From: Amphibacillus sp. MSJ-3
GTDB taxonomy: Bacteria > Bacillota > Bacilli > Bacillales > Amphibacillaceae
Direction of reading: 5' to 3'
NCBI RefSeq assembly: GCF_018919165.1
Contig: NZ_JAHLQM010000002.1
Coordinates: forward strand, 62,001-126,000
DNA: 64,000 nucleotides
Shown: piece by piece, positions 8,650 through 17,206 of the stretch
Position numbering within the stretch: position 1 is the first letter of the stretch
Layout: each line of letters starts with the position of its first letter
Notes under the pieces: model-generated
The model's input: only the letters and a program-made list of their open reading frames with translations
The model's database searches: none
What the model was told of the DNA's origin: nothing
Made by a program: the position numbers and the translations under genes

Positions 8650-9606
8650 ATGTATGACGAACCGATTTTCCTAAAACCGGTCTTTCAAGAACGGATTTGG
8701 GGCGGCACTAAATTAAACACATTATTTAACTATGAGATTCCAAATGACAAAACAGGTGAAGCTTGGGTCATTTCTGCACATGAGAACGGACCAAGTCAAA
8801 TCACTAACGGTGAATTAGCGGGACAAACGCTTAAAGATGCTTGGGAAGGTCATCCTGAACTTTTTAATAAAGCTGTCGACAATCATGACGCCTACCCACT
8901 CCTCGTTAAAATTTTAGATGCTGCTGATGATTTATCTGTGCAAGTTCATCCAAATGACCAATACGCACAAGAGGTTGAAAATGAACCCTATGGTAAAACT
9001 GAATGTTGGTATGTTCTACAAGCTGAAGAAGGAGCGGAAATTGTCTTCGGTCATCATGCACAATCACAAGAACAATTTGCCGAAATGGCAAAGGCTGGGG
9101 ATTGGGATCGATTACTTCGCCGTATCCCAGTTAAAGCTGGGGATTTTATCTATGTACCTAGTGGAACAATTCATGCTATCGGCGCTGGCATCGTTATTTT
9201 AGAAACGCAACAAAGCTCTGACATTACCTACCGTGTTTATGACTATGATCGTACTGACGATCAAGGAAACACACGTGAACTACACTTGGATTCATCTATT
9301 GAAGTGACTAGAGCACCACATCGAACTCCAGACATTAAACAATCCCTAACAAAGCAGGATGGGTTAACAGTGAAAAAACTCGTTGAAGAACAGTACTTTA
9401 CCGTTTATCATTGGGATTTAGCTGGGGAATGTAGTCAAACACGTGATGCTGACTTTATTCAATTAAGTGTTATTGATGGAGAAGCTGAGTTAACAACAAA
9501 CAACAAAACATTTACCCTTAAAAAAGGGAATCACTTTATCATACCGGCGACAGTTGATCACTATCATTTAGTTGGTCATGCTGAATTTATCGTTTCACAT
9601 CCTTAA
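8650..9606 (+). CDS. manA: Mannose-6-phosphate isomerase, class I short form
   Basis: A 318-residue zinc enzyme converting mannose-6-phosphate to fructose-6-phosphate, linking mannan use to glycolysis. The metal-site motif QVHPND (about residue 97) and GTIHAIGAG (about 175) are present, and the length matches the compact Bacillus ManA. AGGAGG (8636-8641) lies 8 bp before the ATG. It is divergent from the GH26 mannanase, which fits a mannan-utilisation pair. The long structured leader suggests RNA-level control. A strong hairpin terminator follows. Confidence 0.96.
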   Translation: MYDEPIFLKPVFQERIWGGTKLNTLFNYEIPNDKTGEAWVISAHENGPSQITNGELAGQTLKDAWEGHPELFNKAVDNHDAYPLLVKILDAADDLSVQVHPNDQYAQEVENEPYGKTECWYVLQAEEGAEIVFGHHAQSQEQFAEMAKAGDWDRLLRRIPVKAGDFIYVPSGTIHAIGAGIVILETQQSSDITYRVYDYDRTDDQGNTRELHLDSSIEVTRAPHRTPDIKQSLTKQDGLTVKKLVEEQYFTVYHWDLAGECSQTRDADFIQLSVIDGEAELTTNNKTFTLKKGNHFIIPATVDHYHLVGHAEFIVSHP

Positions 9607-9630
9607 AGTACTAGCCCAAATCATTTTAAA

Positions 9631-9672
9631 AAAAGGGTTCTGTTTACATGATTTTGTAGACAGAACCCTTTT
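9631..9672. terminator. Bidirectional terminator between manA and the FNR-like gene
   Basis: A long stem, AAAAGGGTTCTGT (9631-9643) with ACAGAACCCTTTT (9660-9672), is extended inside by TACA/TGTA. T runs occur on both strands. It serves manA and probably also the convergent regulator gene. Confidence 0.9.
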
Positions 9673-9847
9673 CTGTAATCGTTTTCACTACATACTTATT
9701 TATCCCGCTGTAACCGTCCTTAAATCCCTACCCTCAAAACCTCAAATCTTTTGAGAAAGTTCAGGTGGAGGATGAAGAAAAAGCCCACTGATTGAGATTT
9801 CATCTTATCGATCTTAACTTTACCCTTCATTCCATTCGAATTTTAAC

Positions 9848-10546
9848 TTAAACATCAATTAGTAATTTGTCAATATCATGAATGATAATTTTCTTATGAC
9901 CCTTTTGTGTTAAATAACCTTCTTTCTCAAAGCTAGAGAGTGTTCGACTAATCGTTTCAGGGGTTGTTCCCAAATAGGTTGCCAAATCCTTTCTAGACAT
10001 CGGAAGATTAACCTCTGCTTTTGATTCAATAGATGGCATTAATTCAGCCAAAAAATGAGCCAACCGAACTTGTACCTTTTCTGTCGCAAAGCGCGTTGTT
10101 TGTTGTTCTGCCTTTTCCAATCGTGTAGCCAATTCATTTAGGATATGAATCGATATCATCGGATAACGTTCAAGCAACGGTTGTAAATCCAACCGAGAGA
10201 TTCGGCAAATTTGAGCAGATTCAATGACTTCAGCATAGGACTCATGCTCACCTTCCCGAAACAATGCCAATTCACCCGTGAAGTCTCCTGGCAATAGTAA
10301 GCGCACCAATTGTTCCCTTCCTGTTTCTGATAACCGATAGACTCTGACTTTCCCTGTGTGCACGACATATAATGCATCTGATCGATCACCCGCATGAAAT
10401 AAGTGCTCACCTACTTGATAACTAGTTGAATGGACAACATTCATTACCTCTTTGATTTGTTCACTTTCCAAATGATTAAAAATAGGAACCAATTGAACAC
10501 AAGCCTGCATCGGATGGCAATTCGCTCCATGACCTTGTTCCGACAT
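9848..10546 (-). CDS. Crp/Fnr-family regulator, FNR-like recognition helix
   Basis: A 232-residue transcription factor: an N-terminal CHPMQAC pair of cysteines (residues about 10-16), a cyclic-nucleotide-binding-like beta roll (about 25-140), a dimer helix and a winged HTH (about 170-215). The recognition helix reads TPETISRTL; the E..SR pattern is that of FNR, which reads TTGAT-N4-ATCAA. Exactly that site lies in the upstream intergenic region. The pair of N-terminal cysteines suggests redox or metal sensing, but a classical four-Cys iron-sulfur set is not obvious. It is divergent from the acetolactate-synthase-like gene, so it probably controls fermentation there. An ArcR-like role is the alternative. 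Confidence 0.9.
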   Translation of the reverse strand: MSEQGHGANCHPMQACVQLVPIFNHLESEQIKEVMNVVHSTSYQVGEHLFHAGDRSDALYVVHTGKVRVYRLSETGREQLVRLLLPGDFTGELALFREGEHESYAEVIESAQICRISRLDLQPLLERYPMISIHILNELATRLEKAEQQTTRFATEKVQVRLAHFLAELMPSIESKAEVNLPMSRKDLATYLGTTPETISRTLSSFEKEGYLTQKGHKKIIIHDIDKLLIDV

Positions 10547-10667
10547 TAAATCCCTCCTCGGATCATATATTTCACTTTTACAAATGACTTGGATTCTTTT
10601 TTTAAAAAAGTATCTTTATTTTATGAATAGTCCCCCTCTATTATATCGAATAATTTGTGAACAATAA

Positions 10668-10681
10668 TTGATAAGGATCAA
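10668..10681 (+). promoter_or_regulatory. Perfect FNR box
   Basis: TTGATAAGGATCAA is a perfect TTGAT-N4-ATCAA palindrome. An extended -10, TGTTATACT (10697-10705), lies downstream. The box centre is then about 37-41 bp before the likely start, the usual place for FNR activation of the downstream gene. Confidence 0.8.
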
Positions 10682-10767
10682 GTTTCGTGACATTTCTGTT
10701 ATACTTTGATAAATTACTGCAAAGTTAATTATCTGAATAGTTAAAATATTAAGAGGGGATGGGGCTA

Positions 10768-12420
10768 ATGATACAATTTGAAGAACAAAAATTAGGTGAG
10801 CAAAAGTTAATTGATATATTTGAACAACATAAAGTCGAGTTTTTATTTAAAACAGCTACAAATCAGTCTTTTTTTTGTAACACCGACCACCACTTTACTG
10901 TTGAATTCATCCATGATCAAGCAGCGATTCATGCAGCAGATGGTTATAGTCGTACAACAGGAAAGATTGGTGTTGGTTGGCTCACAAGCGAAAGTGGTGT
11001 GACTAATGCGGTGACTTCCCTTGGGACCGCACAACTCGATTCTGTTCCACTCGTTATTTTCATCGAACATCAAAGAAATTCAATTGATCAACAACTCGAT
11101 GTTGATGGATTAACAAAATCAATGACCAAATATAATTTCACAGCAAATTCGATAAATGAATTGATCCCGATGACAAAAGCAGCTTTCAAAATTGCCCAAA
11201 CTGGACGTCCAGGTATTGTGGTAATTGATTTTAATCGTCAAATACTAAGGCAAACTTATGAAGGTGATCAACAGATTCATATTGATCAATTAAATCAAGA
11301 ATTCACCCAAAAAGAAATACCTAGACATATAATTGAACAGCTTCCAGCTTTAATTGCTCAAGCAAAACAACCCGTAATTATTGTTGGTGGTGGATGCGTC
11401 ATAAGTAATGCCCATCATGCCTTAGCTAATTTTTTGGCTAAAACACAAATCCCCTTTGTTAGTACCTTGATGGGATTAGGCGCTGTCAATGCAGATCATC
11501 CTCTACATCTGGGTATGATCGGTATGCACGGAACTTTCGCTGCTAATCGCGCTGTACATCAGGCTGATTTGTTAATTTGCTTAGGCGTACGTTTTAGTGA
11601 TCGAATCACTGGTAATATTAAAGGCTTTTCACCAAATTCATTAAAAGTCCAAATCGATATCGACCCTGTAGAAATTAATAAATTGATCGATGTTGAATAT
11701 CCAATTGTTGGTGATGTTAATGCTGCATTAACTCAGCTTAATCACTTAAACTTGAAAAGAACAAATTCAGACTGGCTTAAAACAGTAATGAGTTGGCATA
11801 AAAAGTCTGCCCAATTTCACAAGGCTAAAAATAAATTAATTGACCCTGGTGCGATCATTAGGCTGTTAAATAAATACGCAAATAACGATGCCATCGTTTC
11901 AACCGATGTCGGGCAACATCAAATGTGGACCGCGCATCACTTTTCTTTCCAAAAGCCACGATCTTTCTTAACGTCTGGTGGTTTTGGAACAATGGGCTAT
12001 GGGCTTCCTGCTGCCATTGGTGGTGCGATGGCAAAGCCAAACCAACAAGTGATTTGTATTAGTGGTGATGGGAGTTTTCAAATGAATTTACAAGAACTAC
12101 TCACTGCGGTACGATATCAACTAAATATTAAAATCGCCATTTTTAAGAATGGTTATCTCGGTATGGTTCGTCAATGGCAACAATTATTTTACGAACGCCA
12201 TTATTCACAAGTTCAAATTAGCTCACCTGACTTTGTTAAACTAGCTGAGAGCTATGGTGTGATAGGATTAGCAGCCGAAACGATTGACCAAGCAAATGAG
12301 ATTATAAAAAAAGCAATGGAGGTAAAAGGACCCGTACTCATGACCTTTACAATTGAAGATGAGCTAAATGTTTTTCCAATTGTCCCACCCGGTGGAAATA
12401 ACACGGATGCCTTACAATAA
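10768..12420 (+). CDS. Diverged acetolactate-synthase-like ThDP enzyme
   Basis: A 550-residue member of the IlvB family of thiamine-diphosphate enzymes. The ThDP motif starts at GDGS (433) and the C-terminal half carries the IlvB signature GMVRQWQQLFY. The N-terminal half departs from the family: the FGYPGG loop reads FKTATN (27-32), the catalytic HEQ reads HDQ (49-51), and TSGPGATN reads TSESGVTN (73-80). It may be an acetolactate synthase with changed properties or a related carboligase. No small subunit or acetolactate decarboxylase is adjacent. ATG 10768 is preferred because GAGGGG is 9 bp upstream; ATG 10759 directly touches it. The FNR box implies oxygen-limited expression. Confidence 0.85.
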   Translation: MIQFEEQKLGEQKLIDIFEQHKVEFLFKTATNQSFFCNTDHHFTVEFIHDQAAIHAADGYSRTTGKIGVGWLTSESGVTNAVTSLGTAQLDSVPLVIFIEHQRNSIDQQLDVDGLTKSMTKYNFTANSINELIPMTKAAFKIAQTGRPGIVVIDFNRQILRQTYEGDQQIHIDQLNQEFTQKEIPRHIIEQLPALIAQAKQPVIIVGGGCVISNAHHALANFLAKTQIPFVSTLMGLGAVNADHPLHLGMIGMHGTFAANRAVHQADLLICLGVRFSDRITGNIKGFSPNSLKVQIDIDPVEINKLIDVEYPIVGDVNAALTQLNHLNLKRTNSDWLKTVMSWHKKSAQFHKAKNKLIDPGAIIRLLNKYANNDAIVSTDVGQHQMWTAHHFSFQKPRSFLTSGGFGTMGYGLPAAIGGAMAKPNQQVICISGDGSFQMNLQELLTAVRYQLNIKIAIFKNGYLGMVRQWQQLFYERHYSQVQISSPDFVKLAESYGVIGLAAETIDQANEIIKKAMEVKGPVLMTFTIEDELNVFPIVPPGGNNTDALQ

Positions 12421-12432
12421 TTCAGATATAAA

Positions 12433-12828
12433 GACTGGGACATAATTCAGCAAAAATGAAAAAGGAATTCAGTTGATACTGGATTCCCTTTTCTTATTAT
12501 CATCATTTAAATAAAATCATCACATTTTAAATGTTTTTGAGGTATCGCTCCGTGATCTATGTACGAAACAAGCTTTTAGAAGAAAAACTGGTGAAATCTA
12601 TGGGAAACGTAAAATATATGTAGAAGCAGGGTTTGGATTCTCGAAGGCCAATTTATGCTTCTCGCGTTTTTTCGTGTGACGCAAAGAGAAAGTGAAAAAT
12701 GAATTGGGATTTGCTTTGATGGCGGTGAATTTGAGGAAGTTTATCCCCAGAAGCAAAAATCCAACAAAAAATGGTTTCAAACAAATTTTAATGCTTGAAA
12801 CCATTTTTTTGTTAGTTATGTCCCAGCC
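12433..12828 (+). mobile_element. Decayed IS1182-type element (copy A)
   Basis: Terminal inverted repeats GACTGGGACATAATT (12433-12447) and AGTTATGTCCCAGCC (12814-12828) bound 396 bp. The left end carries a hairpin at 12459-12492 that may also terminate the upstream gene. Inside is a transposase C-terminal remnant. The ends match copies B (20250-20419) and C (right end near 43040-43112). Confidence 0.75.
12541..12800 (+). pseudogene. IS1182-family transposase, C-terminal remnant
   Basis: One frame reads a Y-G-K-R-K-I-Y-V-E start, then GFGFSKANLCFSRFFV, a stop codon at 12677-12679, then EKVKNELGFALMAVNLRKF. This matches the conserved C-terminal end of IS1182-type DDE transposases (a KANLGF..F.VRG..KV.NELGFALMAVNLRK pattern). 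Most of the gene is missing, so it is not functional. Family assignment rests on recalled motif similarity. Confidence 0.75.
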
Positions 12829-13021
12829 CTTTTTTCATCTGCATCGTGAGTATTTATCCTAATGACCATATTTACCCATGGAATATTTCAACTTGGTTAC
12901 AATTGCCTGTAAACTATTGATTAGTATTAGACATTTAAGTATTGTAATAGTGGGTTAAGTTAAAATAAGCTGTTTTTTTGGCGAAAAATGTAACATAATC
13001 TCTGAAAGGAGCGTATTTAAA

Positions 13022-13933
13022 CTGAGACGGAAAAAATTCAAGTTAAGAACATGGACCTTTACCTTGATGTCAAATGAAATAAAGAAGCCGATCAAAAGAT
13101 TTACACTCCCTCGTGCTCTCATACTATTTATTATTGCTATGATTATTGTACCAGTCTGTCTATTAATCTATTACATTTCAATTAATAATCAACTACTAAC
13201 AGTTAATCATACATTAAATCAAAAAGTACATAGTCTTGAAAATACAACAGAACAATTAACAATAGAAATGAATGATTTAATCGATGAACGAGAGCTCGTG
13301 ATCGAACGTTTTAATGAATTGGATAAAATTGAAGAACAGCTTCATCAGCATATCAATGAATTACCTGATGAAGCACTTGGTGGTATTGAAATACCATTAG
13401 AAGATGATGAAACTTTAAATATAAACGCTGAGTCCTCGAATGATCTATTGATTAGTTCAAGTATGACCGATCGATATCAGTACACAATAGAAAGCATTGA
13501 GCAACTAGAGGAAAACTTAATCTACATACCGACGCATTGGCCTACAGAACCAAATACAATCACATCTCCGTTCGGACTGAGAAAGGATCCTTTTAATCGT
13601 GCAAAAGCGATTCACTCTGGGATTGATGTCCGTGGAAAGACTGGAACACCTATCTATGCAGCAGCTGATGGTGTTGTTAAACTTGCCGAGGTTTATGGTG
13701 GTTATGGTAACACAATTATTCTTAACCATGGTGGACGATATGAAACACTATATGCACATTTATCTTCAATAGATGTTGAAGAGGGAGATCGTGTTGATAA
13801 AGGGGACATCATTGGAAAATTAGGGAGTACCGGAAGAAGTACCGGTCCACACCTACATTATGAAGTCATAAAAGCTGGAACTCGGGTAGATCCAGAGCTA
13901 TACCTGAATTTTTTTGATAATGATAACAAATAA
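13022..13933 (+). CDS. M23-family murein endopeptidase, membrane-anchored
   Basis: A cell-wall peptidase, probably a DD-endopeptidase. It has one N-terminal transmembrane helix, a coiled-coil region, and a LytM/M23 domain over the last 130 residues with zinc ligands in HSGIDV and HLHYE. ATG 13067 lacks a nearby ribosome site. A CTG at 13022 is in frame, 10 bp after AAAGGAG (13005-13011), and restores the conserved start seen in such proteins (TFTLMSNEIKKPIKRFTLP). I give CTG 13022 as the likely start but ATG 13067 remains possible. It is 15 bp before a bactofilin gene, a common pairing linked to cell shape or envelope remodelling. Confidence 0.85.
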   Translation: MRRKKFKLRTWTFTLMSNEIKKPIKRFTLPRALILFIIAMIIVPVCLLIYYISINNQLLTVNHTLNQKVHSLENTTEQLTIEMNDLIDERELVIERFNELDKIEEQLHQHINELPDEALGGIEIPLEDDETLNINAESSNDLLISSSMTDRYQYTIESIEQLEENLIYIPTHWPTEPNTITSPFGLRKDPFNRAKAIHSGIDVRGKTGTPIYAAADGVVKLAEVYGGYGNTIILNHGGRYETLYAHLSSIDVEEGDRVDKGDIIGKLGSTGRSTGPHLHYEVIKAGTRVDPELYLNFFDNDNK

Positions 13934-13948
13934 GAGAGGGTTTTCATT

Positions 13949-14344
13949 TTGTTAAAAGGAAAAAAAGATCATAAAGTAATTGAAACAATTATAGGGAAAG
14001 AAACCGTTATTGAAGGGAAAATTAAATTGCCAACTAGTCTCAGAATTGATGGTAAAGTGTATGGTGATATCGAATGTGAGGGTGACGTTATTATTGGCAA
14101 AAAGGGCTATGTCGAACCTGCCATTCAAGCTAAAAATGTCATTATCGCAGGTGAAGCAAAAGGAGAAATAAAGACAAGTCAGAAAGTACACATCCACAGT
14201 TGTGGTGTATTATCTGGAAATATTAGTTCAGAGGGGATTATCATTGATGAGGGTGGAGTCTTTAATGGGAACAGCTCGATTAACATCCCCACTAAGAAGA
14301 GTAAGAAAAATAATGTTGAACCCATTTCCAAAGCAAATCAATAA
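13949..14344 (+). CDS. Bactofilin family cytoskeletal protein
   Basis: 131 residues of the polymer-forming bactofilin fold: a central run of short beta-helix repeats (about 15-110) with patterns such as IEGKIKLPTSLRIDGKVYGD and a lysine-rich tail. Bactofilins form membrane-associated filaments that scaffold wall enzymes. Start TTG 13949 is 8 bp after AGAGAGGG. It forms a two-gene operon with the M23 peptidase, which suggests it positions that enzyme. Confidence 0.9.
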   Translation: MLKGKKDHKVIETIIGKETVIEGKIKLPTSLRIDGKVYGDIECEGDVIIGKKGYVEPAIQAKNVIIAGEAKGEIKTSQKVHIHSCGVLSGNISSEGIIIDEGGVFNGNSSINIPTKKSKKNNVEPISKANQ

Positions 14345-14360
14345 TTGGACCTAACTAGCA

Positions 14361-14407
14361 TCTATTTTTTATTTTAATATTTCTAAATAAAATAGGGTCT
14401 TTTTTGT
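14361..14407 (+). terminator. Terminator after bactofilin
   Basis: An AT-rich imperfect stem, CTATTTT..ATTT with AAATAAAATAG, followed by GGGTCTTTTTTG. It lies 20 bp after the bactofilin stop. Confidence 0.6.
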
Positions 14408-14653
14408 GATTTTTATCCCATTCATGTTATATTGAACTTATTAGAAAGAAAAGCTAAGCTTAGTTAGATTTCTCATCACTCACTGAGTTGTAGAAACTAA
14501 CTATAGCTTTTCCAGTACATATTCTGTCAGTTAATTACCAATCATTGGATTTCAGGTATTTAACCGAAGAGTATGACAAGACAAGCACATCTAAATGTTG
14601 TAAAATAGGGATGAGTTTTTAATACGTTTGATTAAACGTGAGGAGGCTATACA
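14408..14653. other. Intergenic region with an imperfect palindrome
   Basis: No gene seen. At about 14448-14513, AAAAGCTA..TAGTTAG..TTTCT pairs with AGAAA.CTAACTATAGCTTTT, giving a large imperfect hairpin without a T tract. Its role is unknown. The promoter for the downstream gene must lie here but no clear -35/-10 stands out. Confidence 0.4.
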
Positions 14654-15553
14654 ATGAAAAGATTTATGTTAAAGGGTAGTATTATTTTTCTAGCTTTTAC
14701 TTTCTTCATATATACTACTACCCCAACAGTTTTGGCGGATGCTATTTCAGGTGAGCTAATCGTTACACTTGGTGAGGATTTAACTCAAGCACAAAAAGAG
14801 TCCATCTTAAAAGAAATGGGCATTGAAAATGAAGAAGACGTTAATATTATTTATGTTACAAATGAAGAAGAACATAATTATTTAGGTGACTATATTCCCG
14901 CAGCTCAAATTGGTTCAAACGCACTTTCCTCAGCTCGTATTGAATTAAGAGATGATAATACAGGAATTGCCGTAACAACAAATAAAATCACCTATATTAC
15001 GGGTTCAATGTATTCAAATGCACTTGCCACCGCTGGTATTAGTGGTGCTGAAATTTATGTAACTGCTCCTTTTGATGTTTCTGGAACAGGTGCCCTAACA
15101 GGGATTATGAAAGCCTATGAAGCGACAACTGGAGAGAAAATTGACGAAGAAGTAAAACAAGCTGCTAATGAAGAAATGGTTGTCACAGCAGAACTTGCCG
15201 AAGATGAGGATATCGGCGAGGAAGAAGCTGTTGACTTTATGAACAAAATTAAAGAAAAAATTGATCAAGAGCAGCCTGAATCAACTGAAGAGCTACGTGA
15301 TTTAATTATTCAATTAGCTAAAGAATTAGGGATTGACTTATCAGATGAACAGCTTGATCGTTTAGTTGAGTTATTTGATAATTTACGTAATCTAGACATT
15401 GATTGGGGCAAGGTTAATGATACGATTGATGCAACCAAAAATTGGATTAGTGATTTTGCTGAGAGTGAAGAGGGACAAGGTGTAATCAGAAGTATCGTTA
15501 ATTTCTTTCAATCCGTATGGGATTGGTTCCTATCCGTCTTTTCCAATAACTAA
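14654..15553 (+). CDS. ypuA: Secreted DUF1002 protein (YpuA-like)
   Basis: A 299-residue exported protein of unknown function. It has a signal peptide (about 1-29, ending VLADA). The DUF1002 domain fills most of the rest, with the conserved run GDYIPAAQIGSNALSSARIE and helical acidic segments after residue 160. The C-terminus is aromatic (SVWDWFLSVF). AGGAGG-type ribosome site GAGGAGG lies before ATG 14654. B. subtilis YpuA is the known relative; no activity is established. Confidence 0.85.
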   Translation: MKRFMLKGSIIFLAFTFFIYTTTPTVLADAISGELIVTLGEDLTQAQKESILKEMGIENEEDVNIIYVTNEEEHNYLGDYIPAAQIGSNALSSARIELRDDNTGIAVTTNKITYITGSMYSNALATAGISGAEIYVTAPFDVSGTGALTGIMKAYEATTGEKIDEEVKQAANEEMVVTAELAEDEDIGEEEAVDFMNKIKEKIDQEQPESTEELRDLIIQLAKELGIDLSDEQLDRLVELFDNLRNLDIDWGKVNDTIDATKNWISDFAESEEGQGVIRSIVNFFQSVWDWFLSVFSNN

Positions 15554-15587
15554 AAAATAACTTCATATATAGAAGCGAATTTAACAA

Positions 15588-15631
15588 TGAATAAACCCCC
15601 GAGACAATAAAATGCCTTGGGGGTTTATTCA
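15588..15631. terminator. Bidirectional terminator between ypuA and maa
   Basis: A 13-bp perfect stem, TGAATAAACCCCC (15588-15600) with GGGGGTTTATTCA (15619-15631), lies between convergent genes. Confidence 0.9.
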
Positions 15632-15638
15632 CTATTCA

Positions 15639-16202
15639 CTAATCCACCATTATTTCTTTAATTATACGTGCTGGATTTCCTCCAACAACAACATTATCCG
15701 GTACGTCTTTTGTCACAACCGCGCCAGAAGCAACAACAACATTATCGCCTATTGTTACACCAGGGTTTACCACGGCACTTCCACCAATCCAAACATTATC
15801 TCCAATTGTGATTGGCTTCCCTAACTCTCTACCTGAATTACGCTCAATTGGATCAAGTGGATGTGTTGCCGTATAAATTTGTACCCCAGGGGCAAACATA
15901 CAATTGTCACCAATATGTACCTCACATACATCAAGAATACAACAATCAAAATTCGCATAAAAATTAGCACCGACATGGATATTATAGCCGTAGTCACATC
16001 GGAAAGTTGGTTCGATATAAATATCTTCCCCTGTTGAACCAAGCATTTCCTTTAGTAACTGCATTCGTTTTTCGCTCTCTGTTTCATCTGTTTGATTGTA
16101 TAAACGTACAAGTCGACGAGCATTTTGCCGATCTGATACAAGTTGAGGATCTTCTGGACAATACATCTTCCCCGCAATCATCTTTTCCTTTTCAGTATTC
16201 AA
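15639..16202 (-). CDS. maa: Maltose O-acetyltransferase
   Basis: A 187-residue left-handed beta-helix acetyltransferase that transfers acetyl from acetyl-CoA to sugars. The N-terminal mannose/maltose acetyltransferase cap ([18 protein letters not shown]) is followed by hexapeptide repeats, a catalytic His in ATHPLDP, and the C-terminal [13 protein letters not shown] 16202 is chosen because AAGGGA lies 10 bp upstream; an in-frame TTG at 16211 is too close to it. Its physiological role in bacteria is generally uncertain. Confidence 0.9.
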   Translation of the reverse strand: MNTEKEKMIAGKMYCPEDPQLVSDRQNARRLVRLYNQTDETESEKRMQLLKEMLGSTGEDIYIEPTFRCDYGYNIHVGANFYANFDCCILDVCEVHIGDNCMFAPGVQIYTATHPLDPIERNSGRELGKPITIGDNVWIGGSAVVNPGVTIGDNVVVASGAVVTKDVPDNVVVGGNPARIIKEIMVD

Positions 16203-16498
16203 TACTAGCAATCCCTTCTAAGCCATATTTGATCGAGTAAAACTAGTCTTATTCTAGCAAAGACTAAATCATATGTATAGCTACTGAGAAGAATCACATA
16301 AGAAGCGAGAGTTTTGCCCCGATGAACTGCCTGTAGGATCCACAGAATGAAGATTCACTTTATTATCAAATATGTTTATTTAAACGATAATTTAAAAGAA
16401 TAACTTTTTTTCCTTTTAAAATTAAGTATAGATTTCTAATCCTAACAAATACTATTAAAACAATAGAATCAACTGATTATCAGAGATAATCTTTCTAC

Positions 16499-16526
16499 TT
16501 GACTTATAAAACAAATACTTTATAAT
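16499..16526 (+). promoter_or_regulatory. Sigma-A promoter of ahpCF
   Basis: TTGACT (16499-16504), a 16-bp spacer and TATAAT (16521-16526), about 100 bp before ahpC. Confidence 0.75.
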
Positions 16527-16554
16527 AATGTATATCGAATTAGAATTATTATTG
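16520..16554 (+). promoter_or_regulatory. Two PerR-box-like sites at ahpC promoter
   Basis: TTATAATAATGTATA (16520-16534) overlaps the -10 box and TTAGAATTATTATTG (16540-16554) follows. Both resemble the PerR consensus TTATAATNATTATAA, the second at about 12 of 15 positions. Peroxide induction of ahpCF by PerR is known in Bacillus; here it is inferred. Confidence 0.5.
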
Positions 16555-16625
16555 ATTAATACTCTCTTATTTAAGAAAATATTGATCAGTTAATCATTCT
16601 AAATATTTAAGGAGGAATAGACATT

Positions 16626-17192
16626 ATGTCACTTATAGGTTCAGAAGTACAACCATTTACAGCGCAAGCTTTTCAAGCAGGAAAGGATTTCTTCGAAGTT
16701 ACAGAAGAAAATCTAAAAGGAAAATGGAGTGTTGTTGTCTTTTACCCAGCAGATTTCTCATTTGTATGTCCAACTGAATTAGAAGATGTTCAAAAAGAAT
16801 ATGCTGCACTTAAAGAATTAGATGTTGAAGTATACTCAGTATCAACAGATACACACTTTGTTCATAAAGCATGGCATGAGCATTCTGAAGCAGTAAGCTC
16901 AATTGAATATATTATGCTTGGTGATCCATCACAAGCAATTGCACGTCAATTTGATGTACTAAACGAAGAATCTGGTCTTGCTGACCGTGGAACATTCATC
17001 ATTGACCCAGATGGTGTGATTCAAGCAGTTGAAATCAACGCAGACGGAATTGGCCGTGATGCAAGTACATTAATTAATAAAATTAAAGCAGCACAATATG
17101 TGCGCAAACACCCAGGTGAAGTATGTCCAGCTAAATGGAAAGAAGGAGAAGAAACACTTAAACCAAGTCTAGATATTGTTGGTAAAATTTAA
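16626..17192 (+). CDS. ahpC: Alkyl hydroperoxide reductase subunit C (peroxiredoxin)
   Basis: A 188-residue typical 2-Cys peroxiredoxin that reduces hydrogen peroxide and organic peroxides. The peroxidatic Cys48 sits in SFVCPTE and the resolving Cys167 in GEVCPAKW. It is followed after 14 bp by ahpF, its reductase. Full length, with a strong ribosome site (AAGGAGG). In Amphibacillus this pair is a major peroxide-removal system. Confidence 0.97.
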   Translation: MSLIGSEVQPFTAQAFQAGKDFFEVTEENLKGKWSVVVFYPADFSFVCPTELEDVQKEYAALKELDVEVYSVSTDTHFVHKAWHEHSEAVSSIEYIMLGDPSQAIARQFDVLNEESGLADRGTFIIDPDGVIQAVEINADGIGRDASTLINKIKAAQYVRKHPGEVCPAKWKEGEETLKPSLDIVGKI

Positions 17193-17206
17193 GGAGTTTG
17201 ATAATT

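Larger units (their letters stand above)
16203..16625. other. Intergenic region upstream of ahpC
   Basis: No gene seen. An arm of the dispersed palindromic repeat is at 16340-16360 (CCACAGAATGAAGATTCACTT). The remainder is AT-rich and holds the ahpC promoter and PerR-like boxes. Confidence 0.6.

Noticed and set aside
12598-12804. 68-aa minus-strand frame in IS copy A
   Set aside because: It is the shadow of the transposase remnant on the other strand.
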